NCBI GenBank assembly: GCA_965216845.1
Contig: OZ244200.1
Span: forward strand, 2,728,001-2,792,000
Source: Panacagrimonas sp965216845
Lineage (GTDB): Bacteria; Pseudomonadota; Gammaproteobacteria; Nevskiales; Nevskiaceae
Direction of reading: 5' to 3'
Length of the DNA stretch: 64,000 nt
A program made the translations under genes and the position numbers. Each line of letters opens with the position of its first letter. Position 1 is the stretch's first letter. This document shows positions 61,087 through 64,000 of the stretch, piece by piece. The notes beneath the pieces are model-generated. The model was not told where the DNA came from and did no database searches. It was given only the letters and a program-made list of their open reading frames with translations.

Positions 61087-61087
<1 letters not shown>
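60209..61087 (-). CDS. livH: Liv-type ABC transporter permease (LivH-like)
   Basis: 292 aa, about eight membrane segments. LivH features: GLATGGLYALIALGFVMIYKATRVINFAIGE and ALRATASDQAAAYSVGINVRRVYSLSWIFGA (coupling helix). Its start overlaps the stop of livG by one base. Confidence 0.9.
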
Positions 61088-61908
<821 letters not shown>

Positions 61909-62035
61909 GACGGCTGCGGTGGGTGGAAAATTCGCAAACCCCGGACTATACCTTGGCGTTGGCAACCATGGGTGTCGGGCCTGCCCCGAGCCAGCGTCGG
62001 CAAACGAGATTGCGGCATCTGTCGGCTGTCAGATC

Positions 62036-63469
62036 TCAATTTTCCGCCGCGCGCGCCAGCATTGAAGTGGTGGAATAGCCTTCGTGGAACGCCAGCACCG
62101 TGACCTTGCCACCGTTGGCCTTGACGATGTCATGTCCGGCGATCTGCTCTGGTTTGTAATCGCCACCTTTGGCCAGCACATCGGGCAGGATTTCGGCAAT
62201 CAGGCGCGCCGGCGTGTCTTCCGAAAACGGCAGCACGTAATCCACCGGCCGCAATCCGGCCAGCATCGCCATTCGGTCCGCACAGGCATTGACCGGCCGT
62301 GATTCGCCTTTCAGGCGGCGCACCGAGTCATCATCGTTCACCGCCACAATCAACAAGTCACCCAGCTCACGCGCGGCCTGCAAATAACGCAGATGCCCTG
62401 CGTGCAGAATATCGAAGCAACCGTTGGTGAAAACAATTTTCTGACCGCGCGACCTGGCCGCCGCCACGCTGGAGAGCAGATACGCCCGGCTCACCAGGCC
62501 CTGGGCGCCAGCGACCGACTGCTTGCTGCGGGCGCTCAACTCGCCGGGTGTCACGCTCGCCGTTCCCAACTTTCCCACCACGATACCCGCAGCCAGATTG
62601 GCCAGACGCACCGCATCTTCGATGGTCTCACCGGTCGCCAGGGCACTGGCGATGCTGGCAATGACGGTATCACCGGCGCCGGTGACGTCGAACACTTCCT
62701 GCGCCTGGGCCGGCAGGTGCAGGGGCGGACGCGAGGGGCGAATCAGCGTCATGCCCTTTTCGCTGCGCGTGATCAGCAGGGCGCTCATTTCCAGTTCAAT
62801 GCGCAGGCGCTCGGCGCGCTCGAACAAGGTTTTCTCATCCGGGCAGCTGCCGATGACCGCTTCGAGCTCCGACAGGTTGGGTGTGATCAGGCTGGAGCCG
62901 CGGTAACGCGAGAAATCGCTGCCTTTGGGGTCGACCAGAATCGGCTTGCTGGCGGCGTAGGCGTCGGCGATCAGGCCTTCGACGTCCACCAGCGTGCCCT
63001 TGTTGTAGTCCGACAGCACCACCGCATCGGCCTGATCCAGGCACTGGCCGAAGCGGCCCAGAAACTCGCCGCGATCAAACGCGCCTGCGACCGCCAGGGA
63101 TTCCTCAAAATCCAGGCGAATCACTTGCTGGTGGCGTGACAGGACCCGCAATTTGGTGATGGTGGGCAGCCGTGCCGCCTCCACCCATTCGGTCACCACG
63201 CCCACCCGGCTCAGGTATTGATCCAGCGATGAAGCCGCGTCGTCAGCGCCGACCACGCCCAAAAGACGCGCGGTTGCGCCCAGCGCCGCGATATTGATGG
63301 CAACGTTGGCCGCACCGCCGGGACGCGACTGATCATCCTGCACCCGCACCACCGGCACCGGCGCTTCGGGGGAGATGCGTTGCGTCGCACCGCTCCAGTA
63401 GCGGTCCAGCATCACATCGCCCGCCACCAGCAGCCGGGCCTTGGAGAAATCCGGAATCCGCAGGCTCAT
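62036..63469 (-). CDS. hldE: Bifunctional heptose-7-phosphate kinase / heptose-1-phosphate adenylyltransferase
   Basis: 477 aa. N-terminal ribokinase-like domain (PGGAANVAINIAALGA; DVTGAGDTVIASIASALA, with catalytic Asp) and C-terminal cytidylyltransferase-like domain (FTNGCFDILHAGHLRYLQ; KGGDYKPEQIAG). It makes ADP-heptose for the LPS inner core, so the host is Gram-negative with heptose-containing LPS. Confidence 0.96.
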   Translation of the reverse strand: MSLRIPDFSKARLLVAGDVMLDRYWSGATQRISPEAPVPVVRVQDDQSRPGGAANVAINIAALGATARLLGVVGADDAASSLDQYLSRVGVVTEWVEAARLPTITKLRVLSRHQQVIRLDFEESLAVAGAFDRGEFLGRFGQCLDQADAVVLSDYNKGTLVDVEGLIADAYAASKPILVDPKGSDFSRYRGSSLITPNLSELEAVIGSCPDEKTLFERAERLRIELEMSALLITRSEKGMTLIRPSRPPLHLPAQAQEVFDVTGAGDTVIASIASALATGETIEDAVRLANLAAGIVVGKLGTASVTPGELSARSKQSVAGAQGLVSRAYLLSSVAAARSRGQKIVFTNGCFDILHAGHLRYLQAARELGDLLIVAVNDDDSVRRLKGESRPVNACADRMAMLAGLRPVDYVLPFSEDTPARLIAEILPDVLAKGGDYKPEQIAGHDIVKANGGKVTVLAFHEGYSTTSMLARAAEN

Positions 63470-63498
63470 GTCATTGGTCCGGCGTCAGGCCGTCGCGT

Positions 63499-64000
63499 TC
63501 AAATGTGGCTGAGCCATCCCGAATACTTGTCTGACTTGCCCTTGACCAGGTCCAGATAGGCAGCCTGCAGCTTTTCGGTAATCGGGCCGCGCGAGCCGCT
63601 GCCGACGCTGCGATTGTCCACCTCGCGGATCGGCGTCACCTCGGCGGCGGTGCCGGTGAAAAAGGCTTCATCGCAGATATAAAGCTCATCGCGATTGATG
63701 CGTCGCTCGGTCACCTTGTAGCCGAAATCCCGGGCCAGCTGAATCACGCTGCGGCGGGTAATGCCGTCCAGACAGGCGTTCAGGTCCGGCGTATGCAGCT
63801 CGCCGTCCTGCACGATGAAGATGTTTTCGGCGCTGCCTTCGGCCACGTGGCCGGTGGTATCCAGGGTGATGGCTTCGTCATAACCCTCACGCAGCACCTC
63901 GTTCAGGGCCAGCATGGAGTTGATGTACTGGCCGTTGGCCTTGGCCCGGTGCATGCTCGAATTGGCGTGGCCGCGAGCAAACGAACTGGTCTTGACGCGG
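63499..64000 (-). CDS. ilvE: Branched-chain amino acid aminotransferase, C-terminal part (partial)
   Basis: The frame runs off the window edge; 166 residues are visible. Class IV aminotransferase motifs: KANGQYINSMLALNEVLREGYDEAITLD, GHVAEGSAENIFIV, and FFTGTAAEVTPIREVD, ending LVKGKSDKYSGWL. It makes Leu, Ile and Val from their 2-oxoacids. The neighbour hldE is on the same strand, an arrangement seen in pseudomonads near the LPS core genes. Confidence 0.93.
   Translation of the reverse strand, partial: RVKTSSFARGHANSSMHRAKANGQYINSMLALNEVLREGYDEAITLDTTGHVAEGSAENIFIVQDGELHTPDLNACLDGITRRSVIQLARDFGYKVTERRINRDELYICDEAFFTGTAAEVTPIREVDNRSVGSGSRGPITEKLQAAYLDLVKGKSDKYSGWLSHI

Overview
The window is a GC-rich chromosomal segment of a Gram-negative gammaproteobacterium. 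Three conserved blocks support this. The first is the mtnA / MTA deaminase / ubiG / mupP / yciK block, known from Pseudomonas. The second is the murJ-ribF-ileS-lspA-ispH line and the rplU-rpmA-obg-proB line. The third is the pairing of hldE with ilvE. A glycerol-3-phosphate acyltransferase, a HAD-PlsC fusion and a wax ester synthase/DGAT stand together at the left edge. With a PQQ alcohol dehydrogenase, an epoxide hydrolase and an acyl-CoA ligase/ABC transporter operon, they suggest a lipid- or hydrocarbon-using marine or soil lineage (Salinisphaerales/Nevskiales-like; inference only).

Layout. 1-3.6 kb: neutral-lipid and phospholipid acyltransferases. 3.6-4.6 kb: a MerR regulator with a mer-type promoter (19-bp spacer), plus a DUF4396 membrane protein. 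4.6-6.1 kb: mtnA flanked by two copies of a palindromic MITE-like repeat. 6.2-9.8 kb: methylthioadenosine salvage, ubiquinone methylation, MurNAc-6-P phosphatase and an SDR. 9.8-14.5 kb (minus strand): rluB-scpB-scpA-trpS, a site-2 protease and yciO. 14.6-15.7 kb: yciB-yciI-bolA. 15.8-17.7 kb: an FNR-like reductase and ppsR. 18.0-19.4 kb: a secreted integrin-beta-like VWA protein lodged between ppsR and ppsA. 22.0-22.5 kb: a decayed PIN-type toxin-antitoxin pair. 22.6-30.1 kb: a 2OG dioxygenase, then ispH-lspA-ileS-ribF-murJ. 30.5-33.8 kb: rpsT, proB, obgE, rpmA, rplU.

34-47.7 kb is an accessory metabolic stretch: a CoA-transferase, glutathione-dependent formaldehyde dehydrogenase, small secreted proteins, MsrB, a PQQ quinohaemoprotein, a DMT exporter, a 3D-domain protein, a DUF2236/TetR pair, an epoxide hydrolase and rlmJ. 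47.9-49.0 kb holds one orphan phage-like metallopeptidase beside tRNA-Val(GAC). 49.2-52.6 kb: uvrB, an aspartate aminotransferase and tRNA-Asn(GTT). 53-62 kb: a leftward operon livG-livH-livM-SBP-livF-acyl-CoA ligase-tesA followed by a TetR regulator; together they look like an import-and-activation system for a hydrophobic carboxylic acid. 62-64 kb: hldE and the 3' part of ilvE.

Gene density is high, with many 4-bp ATGA-type overlaps that imply translational coupling. Recognisable control elements include CRP-like boxes, TetR-type operators, sigma70 promoters for rpsT, rplU and both tRNAs, and several intrinsic terminators. The least explained items are the integrin-like VWA gene with two in-phase CRP boxes, the MerR-DUF4396 unit, two families of palindromic repeats that touch stop codons, the likely CTG start of rluB, and the orphan metallopeptidase.
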